64,000 bases of DNA from Enterobacter sp. Ag1. GTDB taxonomy: Bacteria > Pseudomonadota > Gammaproteobacteria > Enterobacterales > Enterobacteriaceae. Positions 34,260 through 41,817 of this stretch are shown here, piece after piece. The stretch spans positions 248,001-312,000 of the forward strand of contig AKXM01000055.1 of assembly GCA_000277545.1 (NCBI GenBank). Direction: 5' to 3'. How positions within the stretch are numbered: position 1 is the first letter of the stretch; every line of letters starts with the position of its first letter. The notes below the pieces were generated by a model, which had not been told where the DNA came from, did not search any database, and saw only the letters and a list, made by a program, of their open reading frames with translations. The translations under genes were made by a program, and so were the position numbers.

Positions 34260-35450
34260 TTACAGCACGGCAACGATGGCTTCGCACAGCGGCGCCATGT
34301 TATCCGGCGTCATGCCCGCCACGTTAACGCGGCCAGATGCGACGGCGTAAACGCCGAACTCTTCACGCAGGCGGAGAACCTGTTCTTTGGTCAGGCCGCT
34401 GAACGAGAACATCCCGTTCTGGTTAATGATGAAGCTGAAGTCGCGGTTGGCGCCTTTCTCCTGCAGGGTATTCACAAACAGCTGACGCATGCGGTGAATA
34501 CGCTGACGCATATCGGTCAACTCTTGTTCCCACATGGTACGCAGCGCGTCGTTGCTCAGAATAGTCGCCACAACGGAGGCACCGTGTGCTGGTGGGTTGG
34601 AGTAGTTGGCACGAATAACCGATTTCACCTGGCTGAATGAACGGTCAGCGGTGTCGGCATCGGCGGCAACCAGTGTGAAAGCACCCACGCGTTCGTTATA
34701 CAAACCGAAGTTCTTGGAGTAGGAGCTGGCCACCAGCAGTTCTTTGTGACCGGCTGCGAAAAGACGCAGGCCTTCGGCATCTTCTTCCAGGCCACGAGCA
34801 AAGCCCTGGTAAGCAAAGTCAAACAGCGGCAGCCAGCCTTTGGCCAGCGACATCTCCGCCAGCGTTTTCCACTGTTCGGCGGTAGGATCGATCCCGGTTG
34901 GGTTATGGCAGCAGCCGTGGAACAGCACCACGTCACCGGCTTCCGCCGCCTGCAGGCTGGCCACCAGGCCATCAAAGTCCAGGCTGTGATTTTCCGCATC
35001 GTAATAGGCGTACTCTTTCACTTCCAGGCCAGCGGCGTTAAACACGCTTTTGTGGTTAGGCCAGCTTGGGTTGCTTACCCAGACGCGTTTTACTGAGGTG
35101 TTTTTCGCCAGGAAATCAGCGGCAACGCGCAGCGCACCGGTCCCGCCTGGGGTTTGTGCCGTACGGGCGCGTTTGTCGGCAATAAGCGCGTTGTTTTTGC
35201 CGAACAGCAGCTCTTGCGTGCAGCGGCCAAACTCTGGAATACCATCAATGCCCAGATAGTTTTTGGTGGTCTCATTTTCCAGCAGATAAAGTTCAGCTTT
35301 CTTCACGCTGGTCAGGACAGGGGTTTTACCGGTCTCGTCCTTATAGACCCCGATGCCGAGGTTAATTTTGGTTGGACGGTCGTCGGCGCGAAACAGGTCA
35401 GCCAGACCAAGTATAGGATCGGCAGGGGCAGCGGTAATGTTCTCAAACAT
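34260..35450 (-). CDS. aspC: AspC, aspartate aminotransferase
   Basis: A PLP enzyme that interconverts aspartate and 2-oxoglutarate with oxaloacetate and glutamate; it also transaminates aromatic amino acids. The 396 residues equal E. coli AspC. The PLP lysine lies in [15 protein letters not shown] (about residue 246), and the substrate-binding Arg in [10 protein letters not shown]. The ATG at 35450 gives [12 protein letters not shown]; an in-frame ATG four codons upstream is less likely by homology. It lies downstream of ompF across a strong terminator and should have its own promoter. Confidence 0.97.
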   Translation of the reverse strand: MFENITAAPADPILGLADLFRADDRPTKINLGIGVYKDETGKTPVLTSVKKAELYLLENETTKNYLGIDGIPEFGRCTQELLFGKNNALIADKRARTAQTPGGTGALRVAADFLAKNTSVKRVWVSNPSWPNHKSVFNAAGLEVKEYAYYDAENHSLDFDGLVASLQAAEAGDVVLFHGCCHNPTGIDPTAEQWKTLAEMSLAKGWLPLFDFAYQGFARGLEEDAEGLRLFAAGHKELLVASSYSKNFGLYNERVGAFTLVAADADTADRSFSQVKSVIRANYSNPPAHGASVVATILSNDALRTMWEQELTDMRQRIHRMRQLFVNTLQEKGANRDFSFIINQNGMFSFSGLTKEQVLRLREEFGVYAVASGRVNVAGMTPDNMAPLCEAIVAVL

Positions 35451-35575
35451 GACGGGTTCCATTAGTGATATCGGGGGAAATCGCTTTCAGGTTAACTGCT
35501 GTTTTACGAATTGCCAACCGTTTGCGACAAAAAGAGACGGTTAGCGATAACATCGGGTTTATTCTACTTTTTTGC

Positions 35576-35608
35576 CATAAAAAAACAGGGCCGAAGCCCT
35601 GTTTTTAA
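35576..35608 (-). terminator. Rho-independent terminator of ompF
   Basis: The perfect 11-bp stem AAAAACAGGGC (35581-35591) / GCCCTGTTTTT (35596-35606) sits just after ompF; on the minus strand it is followed by more T. It ends the ompF message before aspC. Confidence 0.93.
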
Positions 35609-35635
35609 ACATTTCAGACAAACAAATGGCTGAAA

Positions 35636-36718
35636 TTAGAACTGGTAAACGATACCAACCGCAACGGTGTCGTCTGAGCCAACGCCCAGCTTGTTGTTTT
35701 TGTCCAGCTGGTTGATCTGGTAGTCAACGTAGGTAGACATGTTTTTGTTGAAGTAGTAGGTCGCGCCGATATCAATGTAGTTGATGTAGTCTTCGCTGCC
35801 GATACCTTCAACATCTTTCGCTTTAGATTTGTAGTAAGCGATGGATGGACGCAGGCCGAAATCGAACTGGTACTGTGCCACAACGGAGAAGTCCTGAGTT
35901 TTGTTCAGGAAGCCGTCGGTACCGTTGATGGTCAGACGGGTAGCGTTACGGCTTTCACCGTACAGCGCGGCCAGGTAGATGTTGTTCGCGTCATATTTCA
36001 GACCGGTAGCCCACTGCTCAGCTTTAGCGCCGTGACCGTAAGTCAGAGTCTGCTGAGTGTTGGTGCGGTCTGCCGCGCCGTATGCACCTACGATGCCGAA
36101 GCCATCAACGGTGTAGCTTGCGGAGCTCGCCCAGCCGTCGCCGTTAGAGCGGGTTGGGTTACCATCACGATCGTTTTTACCCAGGTACTGAACGCCGAAG
36201 TCCAGACCGTCAACCAGGCCGAAGAAGCTGTGGTTACGGTAAGTGGCCAGGCCGCCGTTACGACCGGAGAAGAAGTTGTCGCTGTTGCCGGTATCGCCAC
36301 CGAACTCTGGCAGCATGTCGGTCACGCCGATTGCATCATAAACCAGACCGTAGTTACGGCCGTAGTCGAAGGAACCTGCGTCACCGAATTTCAGACCTGC
36401 GAAGGCCAGACGGGTTTTGTTCCCTTTCTGAGCATCAGCACCTTCAGAGTTGTTACCCTGGAAGTTGTATTCCCACTGGCCGTAACCGGTCAGTTGGCTG
36501 TTAATCTGAGTTTCGCCTTTGAAGCCAAGACGGGCGTAAGTTTTGTCGCCGTTACCCTGAGCGTTAACACCGTTGTCTTTAGCAAAATAGTGCAGACCTA
36601 CCGCTTTGCCGTACAGGTCTACTTTGTTGCCGTCTTTGTTGTAGATTTCTGCAGCGTTAGCTGCACCGGCTACCAGCAGAGCAGGGATAACCACTGCCAG
36701 AATATTGCGCTTCATCAT
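35636..36718 (-). CDS. ompF: OmpF-type outer-membrane porin
   Basis: A trimeric general-diffusion porin of the outer membrane, letting small hydrophilic solutes through. The 360 residues match the OmpF/OmpC family. A 22-residue signal peptide ends in AANA before mature [10 protein letters not shown]. The constriction loop L3 carries the [14 protein letters not shown] motif, and the protein ends in the outer-membrane Phe (VGIVYQF). Synteny between aspC and asnS and an E. coli-like ompF leader identify it as OmpF rather than OmpC. The GAGGG ribosome site sits within a leader that E. coli MicF pairs with. Surface loops differ most from E. coli. Confidence 0.95.
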   Translation of the reverse strand: MMKRNILAVVIPALLVAGAANAAEIYNKDGNKVDLYGKAVGLHYFAKDNGVNAQGNGDKTYARLGFKGETQINSQLTGYGQWEYNFQGNNSEGADAQKGNKTRLAFAGLKFGDAGSFDYGRNYGLVYDAIGVTDMLPEFGGDTGNSDNFFSGRNGGLATYRNHSFFGLVDGLDFGVQYLGKNDRDGNPTRSNGDGWASSASYTVDGFGIVGAYGAADRTNTQQTLTYGHGAKAEQWATGLKYDANNIYLAALYGESRNATRLTINGTDGFLNKTQDFSVVAQYQFDFGLRPSIAYYKSKAKDVEGIGSEDYINYIDIGATYYFNKNMSTYVDYQINQLDKNNKLGVGSDDTVAVGIVYQF

Positions 36719-37274
36719 TATTTATTACCCTCATTGTGGTTTTTATGGACACCTGCCACTGCCGTCAATAATTCTTTACGGAACTATTGATGATAGTTTG
36801 GTGTCTTTCTGTATCTGTCAGGCATCTTTCCATCCATGAAACCGTTTCGCTAGCCTGAAAGTGCTACAAATGCGCACATTGAGTTTCAAAAAGAAAATAT
36901 GTGTAACTAAATATTAATTTTAGGGAACTTTGTGAACCATTTCAAATTTCATTCTTAGCGCAACAAAAATGCTTCGCTTGTTAACATATATATATGAATT
37001 ACTTATGTTTAATCCGCATAAGCTCAGTGAATGGGTATTTCTTGCTCACAATTGTTCATTTTTTGACTTGTTTTTGGATGTCCAGATGTCTGTGTGAAAA
37101 GTGAACGATTGTGCTATGCCCAGCACCGATTTGAAATGCGAGCAAACTTAAGCGCAATTTTTGTTAAAGAGTGTGAGATAGAAACAGTTGGTAACCGGGT
37201 AGTCGGGAATGGAGGTTGAAATTGACGTTTGCTTAATGAGCGTTGAAGAAAATAGACCTTTTATTCTCAAATGT
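36719..37274 (-). promoter_or_regulatory. ompF leader and OmpR-controlled upstream region
   Basis: Nearly 600 bases lie between ompF and asnS, as in E. coli, with no supported coding frame. The stretch next to ompF keeps the E. coli-like order: OmpR-type sites, then promoter, then a leader of about 110 bases. Further up it is AT-rich, with an alternating AT run near 36980-36995, where E. coli has a distal OmpR site and IHF-bent DNA. Exact sites beyond the OmpR block cannot be fixed by eye. Confidence 0.7.
36881..36907 (-). promoter_or_regulatory. OmpR-binding block upstream of ompF
   Basis: Read on the minus strand this segment begins GTTACACATATTTTC and ends TTTTTGAAACTC. It closely resembles the proximal OmpR F-boxes of E. 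coli ompF in sequence and distance (about 165 bases) from the start codon. Confidence 0.72.
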
Positions 37275-37302
37275 AAAAAAGGCCAGCGGAGAGCTGGCCT
37301 TT
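37275..37302 (-). terminator. Rho-independent terminator of asnS
   Basis: GGCCAGC (37281-37287) pairs with GCTGGCC (37293-37299), extended by A-T pairs; six A before it give a U-tract on the minus strand. Confidence 0.92.
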
Positions 37303-37314
37303 GGTTTTGTTGGC

Positions 37315-38715
37315 TTAGAAGCTGGCGTTACGCGGGGTACGTGGGAACGGAATCACGTCACGCACGTTCTGAACGCCGGTAACATAGGCGATCAGACGCT
37401 CAAAGCCCAGGCCGAAACCGGAATGCGGCACGGTGCCGTAGCGGCGTAGGTCGCGGTACCACCAGTAATCTTCTTTATTCAGACCCATTTCAGCCATGCG
37501 CGCATCCAGCACATCCAGACGTTCTTCACGCTGGGAACCACCGATGATTTCACCGATGCCTGGCGCCAGGACGTCCATCGCGGCAACGGTCTTACCGTCT
37601 TCGTTAAGGCGCATATAGAAAGCTTTGATGTCTTTCGGGTAGTTTTTCACCACCACCGGTGCCTTGAAGTGCTGCTCGGCCAGGTAACGCTCGTGCTCGG
37701 AGGAGAGATCGACGCCCCAGTAAACCGGGTTTTCGAACTTATGCCCACAGTTCAGCAAGATGTCGACCGCATCGGTGTAGTTCACCTGGGCGAAGTCTGC
37801 GGAGATGAAGCGTTCGAGGCGCTCAATGGCCTCTTTGTCTACGCGCTCGGCAAAGAACTTCATGTCATCCATGCGTTCTTCCAGAACAGCCTTAAAGACG
37901 TACTTGAGCATCGCTTCGGCCAGACCGGCAACGTCGTCCAAATCGGCAAAGGCAACTTCCGGTTCCAGCATCCAGAATTCCGCCAGGTGGCGGCTGGTGT
38001 TGGAGTTTTCTGCACGGAAGGTTGGCCCGAAGGTATAAACCTTGGACAGCGCGCTCGCGTAGGTTTCGCCGTTCAGCTGGCCGGAAACGGTCAGGAAGGC
38101 TTCTTTCCCGAAGAAGTCTTTATCAAAATCGACTTTGCCTTCTGCGGTGCGAGGCAGGTTTTCCAGATCCAGCGTTGAAACGCGGAACATCTCACCGGCA
38201 CCTTCGGTGTCCGAAGCGGTGATCAGCGGAGTAGAGACCCAGAAATAACCGTTTTCATGGAAGAAGCGATGCAGCGCCTGAGCCAGCGTGTGACGAACGC
38301 GAGCCACGGCACCAATCATGTTGGTACGCGGACGCAGGTGAGCAACTTCGCGGAGGTATTCGATGCTGTGGCGTTTGGCCGCCATCGGGTAAGTATCCGG
38401 ATCGTCAACCCAGCCGGTCACTTCAACTTTGGTAGCCTGAAGTTCGAATGCCTGGCCCTGGCCCTGAGACTCGACCACCTTGCCGGTCACAATCACGGAG
38501 CAGCCGGTGGTCAGGCGCAGCACGTCTTCATTGTAATTGGGCAGAGAATTATTAATGACGGCCTGTACAGGATCAAAGCAGGAACCGTCGTAGACGGCGA
38601 GGAAGGAGATACCAGCTTTTGAATCTCTTCGAGTACGTACCCACCCGCGCACGGTGACTTCGCTGTCAACGGCGGCACGGCCCTGGAGTACGTCGGCTAC
38701 AGGCACAACGCTCAT
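37315..38715 (-). CDS. asnS: AsnS, asparaginyl-tRNA synthetase
   Basis: A class IIb synthetase that charges tRNA-Asn. The 466 residues equal E. coli AsnS. An N-terminal OB-fold anticodon-binding domain (about residues 1-110, starting [14 protein letters not shown]) precedes the catalytic core. Motif 2 is in [21 protein letters not shown] and motif 3 in [15 protein letters not shown]. It lies between ompF and pncB on the same strand but has its own terminator; the 177 bases to pncB suggest separate transcription. Confidence 0.98.
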   Translation of the reverse strand: MSVVPVADVLQGRAAVDSEVTVRGWVRTRRDSKAGISFLAVYDGSCFDPVQAVINNSLPNYNEDVLRLTTGCSVIVTGKVVESQGQGQAFELQATKVEVTGWVDDPDTYPMAAKRHSIEYLREVAHLRPRTNMIGAVARVRHTLAQALHRFFHENGYFWVSTPLITASDTEGAGEMFRVSTLDLENLPRTAEGKVDFDKDFFGKEAFLTVSGQLNGETYASALSKVYTFGPTFRAENSNTSRHLAEFWMLEPEVAFADLDDVAGLAEAMLKYVFKAVLEERMDDMKFFAERVDKEAIERLERFISADFAQVNYTDAVDILLNCGHKFENPVYWGVDLSSEHERYLAEQHFKAPVVVKNYPKDIKAFYMRLNEDGKTVAAMDVLAPGIGEIIGGSQREERLDVLDARMAEMGLNKEDYWWYRDLRRYGTVPHSGFGLGFERLIAYVTGVQNVRDVIPFPRTPRNASF

Positions 38716-38852
38716 AGTTTTCTCTCTATTAAATGGTCAATGACAAAAAAAATAGTAACCCACAGATGGGGGTTATCTATGTTACCTGTCGCGCGCCATC
38801 AGACAAGCAGAATTCGCGTTGCTGATGAAGAAATAAAGGAATGAGAGAAGGG

Positions 38853-38880
38853 CGGTGAATAGCGAAGCGGCTATTCACCG
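38853..38880 (-). terminator. Hairpin after pncB, putative terminator
   Basis: The perfect 11-bp stem CGGTGAATAGC (38853-38863) / GCTATTCACCG (38870-38880) lies just past the pncB stop. The following minus-strand sequence is pyrimidine-rich (CCTTCTCTC), not a pure U-tract, so efficiency is uncertain. Confidence 0.65.
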
Positions 38881-38892
38881 ATTATCGCTGAA

Positions 38893-40095
38893 TCAGCTGG
38901 CTTTTTTAACCAGCGGAAGGTCAAAGGCTTTGCGCAGTGCCCGAACAAAGGCTTTGTCGTGGCAGATGGTTTTTCCCGGGCTATCCGAAAGCTTAGCCAC
39001 CGGCTTACCGTTGCACTCCACGAGCTTAATCACGATGTTCAGCGGCTTAACCTGTGGAATGTCGCAGGTCAGGCGGGTGCCGATACCAAAGCTGAGGTTA
39101 ACCCGGGATGAGAAGCGGCGGTACAGCTCCACGGCTTTGTTTAAATCCAGGTTATCGGAAAATACCAACACTTTGCTTAACGGATCGATACCCAGCTTCT
39201 GGTAGTGGGCAATGGCTTTTTCTCCCCACTCAACCGGGTCACCTGAATCGTGGCGTAGCCCCTGGTAGCGCGTGGCAAACTCCTTGCCGAAATCACGCAG
39301 GAAGGCATCCATGGTGATGCAGTCAGTCAGGGCTATTCCTAGCTGGTCGGGATATTCGTCCAGCCAGGCCTGCAGCGCTGCACGTTGGCTGTTAGCCAGG
39401 TCCGGGCTTATCTGCTGATGCGCCTGGAACCACTCGTGGGCCTGGGTGCCCATCGGCGTAAGATCAAGCCGGCGGGCCAGATCGTAGTTGCTGGTGCCGA
39501 TAAACCACGGCTCCTGCTTGAGGCGCTCGACAATCGCCTGCTGCACTTCCCGAGAGAAACGGCGGCGGGTGCCGAAGTCCATCAGGCGGAAATGGGAAAG
39601 ATCCAGCCCGGCGGTCAGTGTGTTAAATTCCTGCAGCTTAGTTTCCAGGTGATCCAGCGCCATTTTTGGCGTCACGCCGGGGGCGCGATGCTGGTGAACG
39701 ACTTCACTGATTACCGCCAGCAGGGGAACTTCCCACATGATGACTTCCCGCCAGGGGCCACTTAGGCGGATATCCAGGTGACCATGATTATTGGTCACCT
39801 GAACCTGAGCAGGGTCATAGCGGAATTCACGCAGCCAGTCGAGGTAATCGGCTTTGAAAAAGGGCAGGCTTTTCAGCCAGTGAAATTCTTCGTCGCTGAG
39901 GCGCAGGTGCTGCATAGCCGCGACCTGCTCACGAATAGCCTCGGCATGAATGCCCAGCAGGTCGTCGCCGCGGCAGCGGAATTCCGCTGCGACATTTACG
40001 TCGTAATAGCGGTGATAAACCGCTTGCTGCATATGAAGCTTATAGGCGTCAGTATCCAGAAGCGTTTGCAAAATCGGGGAAGCGTGTCGTGTCAT
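38893..40095 (-). CDS. pncB: PncB, nicotinate phosphoribosyltransferase
   Basis: First enzyme of the Preiss-Handler salvage route, joining nicotinate to PRPP to give nicotinate mononucleotide for NAD. The 400 residues equal E. coli PncB. The phosphoribosyl-pocket signature is seen in [17 protein letters not shown], whose His is phosphorylated during ATP-coupled turnover in the family. The ATG at 40095 gives the homologous length; an in-frame ATG at 40110 sits directly against GAGAGG and would add five residues, so it remains possible. A perfect NadR palindrome upstream shows it belongs to the NAD-repressed regulon. Confidence 0.95.
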   Translation of the reverse strand: MTRHASPILQTLLDTDAYKLHMQQAVYHRYYDVNVAAEFRCRGDDLLGIHAEAIREQVAAMQHLRLSDEEFHWLKSLPFFKADYLDWLREFRYDPAQVQVTNNHGHLDIRLSGPWREVIMWEVPLLAVISEVVHQHRAPGVTPKMALDHLETKLQEFNTLTAGLDLSHFRLMDFGTRRRFSREVQQAIVERLKQEPWFIGTSNYDLARRLDLTPMGTQAHEWFQAHQQISPDLANSQRAALQAWLDEYPDQLGIALTDCITMDAFLRDFGKEFATRYQGLRHDSGDPVEWGEKAIAHYQKLGIDPLSKVLVFSDNLDLNKAVELYRRFSSRVNLSFGIGTRLTCDIPQVKPLNIVIKLVECNGKPVAKLSDSPGKTICHDKAFVRALRKAFDLPLVKKAS

Positions 40096-40265
40096 GGCGC
40101 GTTTCAGCATCCTCTCACAGGAGCGTTTCCATCAGTCCGGGCAAATTAAGACGCGGGAGTATACCCTGATTATCTGTTTATTGAAGCAGGATCACAACAT
40201 TAGACGGGCAGGCTCTGGGGCAGTTTATGAAATGTTTAGCGCTATAATAGAGTTCAATACATTGA

Positions 40266-40293
40266 ATTAAATGGTGTTTAGAGTACTAAACAA
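40266..40293 (-). promoter_or_regulatory. Candidate pncB promoter overlapped by the NadR operator
   Basis: On the minus strand TTGTTT (40288-40293) and TTTAAT (40266-40271, five of six -10 matches) are 16 bases apart. The NadR palindrome covers the -35 and spacer, so bound NadR would block polymerase. The predicted leader is about 165 bases; a second possible -10 (TATTAT, about 40242-40247) is nearer. Confidence 0.5.
40275..40292. promoter_or_regulatory. NadR operator
   Basis: TGTTTA-GAGTAC-TAAACA is a perfect 18-base palindromic match to the enterobacterial NadR box (TGTTTA-N6-TAAACA). It sits upstream of pncB, a known member of the NadR regulon. A degenerate second copy starts at 40233. 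Confidence 0.88.
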
Positions 40294-40325
40294 AACGTGC
40301 GACATCCTTTTCTCGGTGAAATCAC

Positions 40326-40344
40326 CGGCGGCGAATGGCCGCCG
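40326..40344 (-). terminator. GC-rich hairpin downstream of the orphan gene
   Basis: The perfect 7-bp stem CGGCGGC (40326-40332) / GCCGCCG (40338-40344) lies 15 bases past the stop of the orphan gene. The T-tract is poor (GTGATTTC), so termination before the pncB promoter is possible but unproven. Confidence 0.5.
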
Positions 40345-40358
40345 ATGTTTACTGGCAG

Positions 40359-41603
40359 CTAACGAATGCGAAGACTGCCGTTCTCCGCTTTTTCACGCAG
40401 GGTGTGATTCAGCGATTGAAGTTGCTCGAGCGTCATCCTGCCCATATTCGTTGTGCCTGACCCGAGCAGCGCGTGACTGAATCTGGCGAGTGCGGATGCA
40501 TCCAGATACAGCGCCTTCAGCCCGTGCTGTTTTTTTTCATTCGGGGTTGGGTTGATACGAATCAGCGCGTCTTTCGGTAACGCGACGTTTTGTACCTTAC
40601 AGGCAAGCGTGAGCGTGGCAAGATCGGCCAGGGATTTCACTTCAATTTCTTTGAGCTTGCCGCCGTTAGCTGTCCCGCTCAGGGGATGGTTTTCAGCCTG
40701 GTAGTTAAACATCGAGGCGGTGTTGCTCAACGAATTATGGATGGTATGGGTTTTCAGGTTGTTCACTTTACTGAAGCCAAACACCAGCGGCAGGGTTTGC
40801 CCATCGTTGAGCAGATTCAGGAACGGTAATTTTCCGCCGATCATTTCATTTTCAATGCGCTTAAAGGCGTTACCGATCAGTTTCCGCGTTTGTTCCCCGG
40901 AAGGCGGGTGGCTGTTATCCACGAATTTGATATGCGCCGGGACGCCGGTTTGCTGCAGGATTTGCTCCGGCGTTTCCTTTTTTAGGCGATAGCCGTTATT
41001 CGACAAAAGACGCACCAGGCTGTCATACACCGCCTCTTCCAAATTATTGCTGCTTTTTAGCGTCAGCGTTGAGGCTGGGAAATGGCTGGCAGAAGAAGCA
41101 TGATTAATGGCTTTGCTCAGCACGTACAGGTTCGAGCGCGTCTCCACCGTGGTGGGCTTGATGCCCAGTCCTTTGGCGTACACGCGCGGTTTCTGGCGAA
41201 GGTTCTCACGCGTTTCAAATTTGTTGCTCGACTCCCGAGTTCGATCTGAGAAAAACACTTTTCCCTCCAGCGACTGTGAACCGCCTTTAGGATCGTTCAC
41301 GCCGCCTTTCAGCGCGCCGCTGCGCAATATTTCAAAGCCCCAGGGAGAGCCATGAAAAGCTTCCGGCTTGATATAGCCCGACGGCGCACTGGGATTCAGC
41401 GAAGCCAAAAGGCTGTGGTAAAGCCGCGCCCGCGTAGTGCCGTCAATATCACGGCGGTTAGCCAGCGCATCCAGCGGTGAGTTTCCATGCTGGTCCAGAG
41501 CGACGGGTTTATAACCCTGCTGCCTTAGCTTCTGGATGGTAGCAATATCGTTTTGGGCAACGGCCTGATGAAAAGCCATGGGGCCGGAAGGAGGAATACG
41601 CAT
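40359..41603 (-). CDS. Orphan protein with ankyrin-like N-terminus and PARP-like motif
   Basis: A 414-residue protein I do not recognise; E. coli has nothing between pncB and pepN. Residues 7-45 read like an ankyrin repeat (AFHQAVAQNDIATIQKL, then a DQHGNSPLD turn). Residues 83-121 show FHGSPWGFEILRSGALKGG and, later, GKVFFSDRTRESS. This order (HGS, I-x-x-G, GG, G-x-V-[FY]-F) recalls the H and Y motifs of PARP-type ADP-ribosyltransferases such as tankyrase; the tyrosine is Phe here and I cannot place the catalytic Glu. The rest is mixed and hydrophilic. There is no signal peptide or membrane segment, so it is cytosolic or secreted by a signal-less route. By eye the gene is less GC-rich than its neighbours, suggesting transfer. 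GAGAG at suitable spacing supports the start. It is a real gene by position and length; the function is speculative. Confidence 0.8.
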   Translation of the reverse strand: MRIPPSGPMAFHQAVAQNDIATIQKLRQQGYKPVALDQHGNSPLDALANRRDIDGTTRARLYHSLLASLNPSAPSGYIKPEAFHGSPWGFEILRSGALKGGVNDPKGGSQSLEGKVFFSDRTRESSNKFETRENLRQKPRVYAKGLGIKPTTVETRSNLYVLSKAINHASSASHFPASTLTLKSSNNLEEAVYDSLVRLLSNNGYRLKKETPEQILQQTGVPAHIKFVDNSHPPSGEQTRKLIGNAFKRIENEMIGGKLPFLNLLNDGQTLPLVFGFSKVNNLKTHTIHNSLSNTASMFNYQAENHPLSGTANGGKLKEIEVKSLADLATLTLACKVQNVALPKDALIRINPTPNEKKQHGLKALYLDASALARFSHALLGSGTTNMGRMTLEQLQSLNHTLREKAENGSLRIR

Positions 41604-41692
41604 ATTAAGTTCTCTCAGGAGGAAGGGGCTGCATTGAGTGGCGTAGGAAAAGGAAGAGTTCCGTGCCGGAAGGTGCAGGAGAGAAAGCGTAA

Positions 41693-41709
41693 TACCGCAT
41701 AAAGCGGTA
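41693..41709. repeat. Short inverted repeat between the orphan gene and pepN
   Basis: TACCGC (41693-41698) is inverted as GCGGTA (41704-41709). It lies in the 214-base divergent gap that must hold both promoters. No T-tract follows on either strand, so an operator is more likely than a terminator, if it is functional at all. Confidence 0.4.
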
Positions 41710-41817
41710 AAAAATTTGGGCTATCGGCCGCCAAAGATGAAGATTCTGCGTAGCAACATTCCGGCAACAGGAATAGACTGAAGTTCGTTATCTTACGGAC
41801 GATGTATAAGGTTTTTT

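Noticed and set aside
36950-37240. Possible small RNA or small gene upstream of ompF
   Set aside because: The stretch is AT-rich with no clear promoter-terminator pair or conserved frame; it fits the long OmpR/IHF control region known from E. coli.
40359-41603. Assignment of the orphan to the OspC effector family
   Set aside because: OspC proteins place ankyrin repeats at the C-terminus and, from memory, share no motif with this sequence. The domain order and the HGSP motif point elsewhere.
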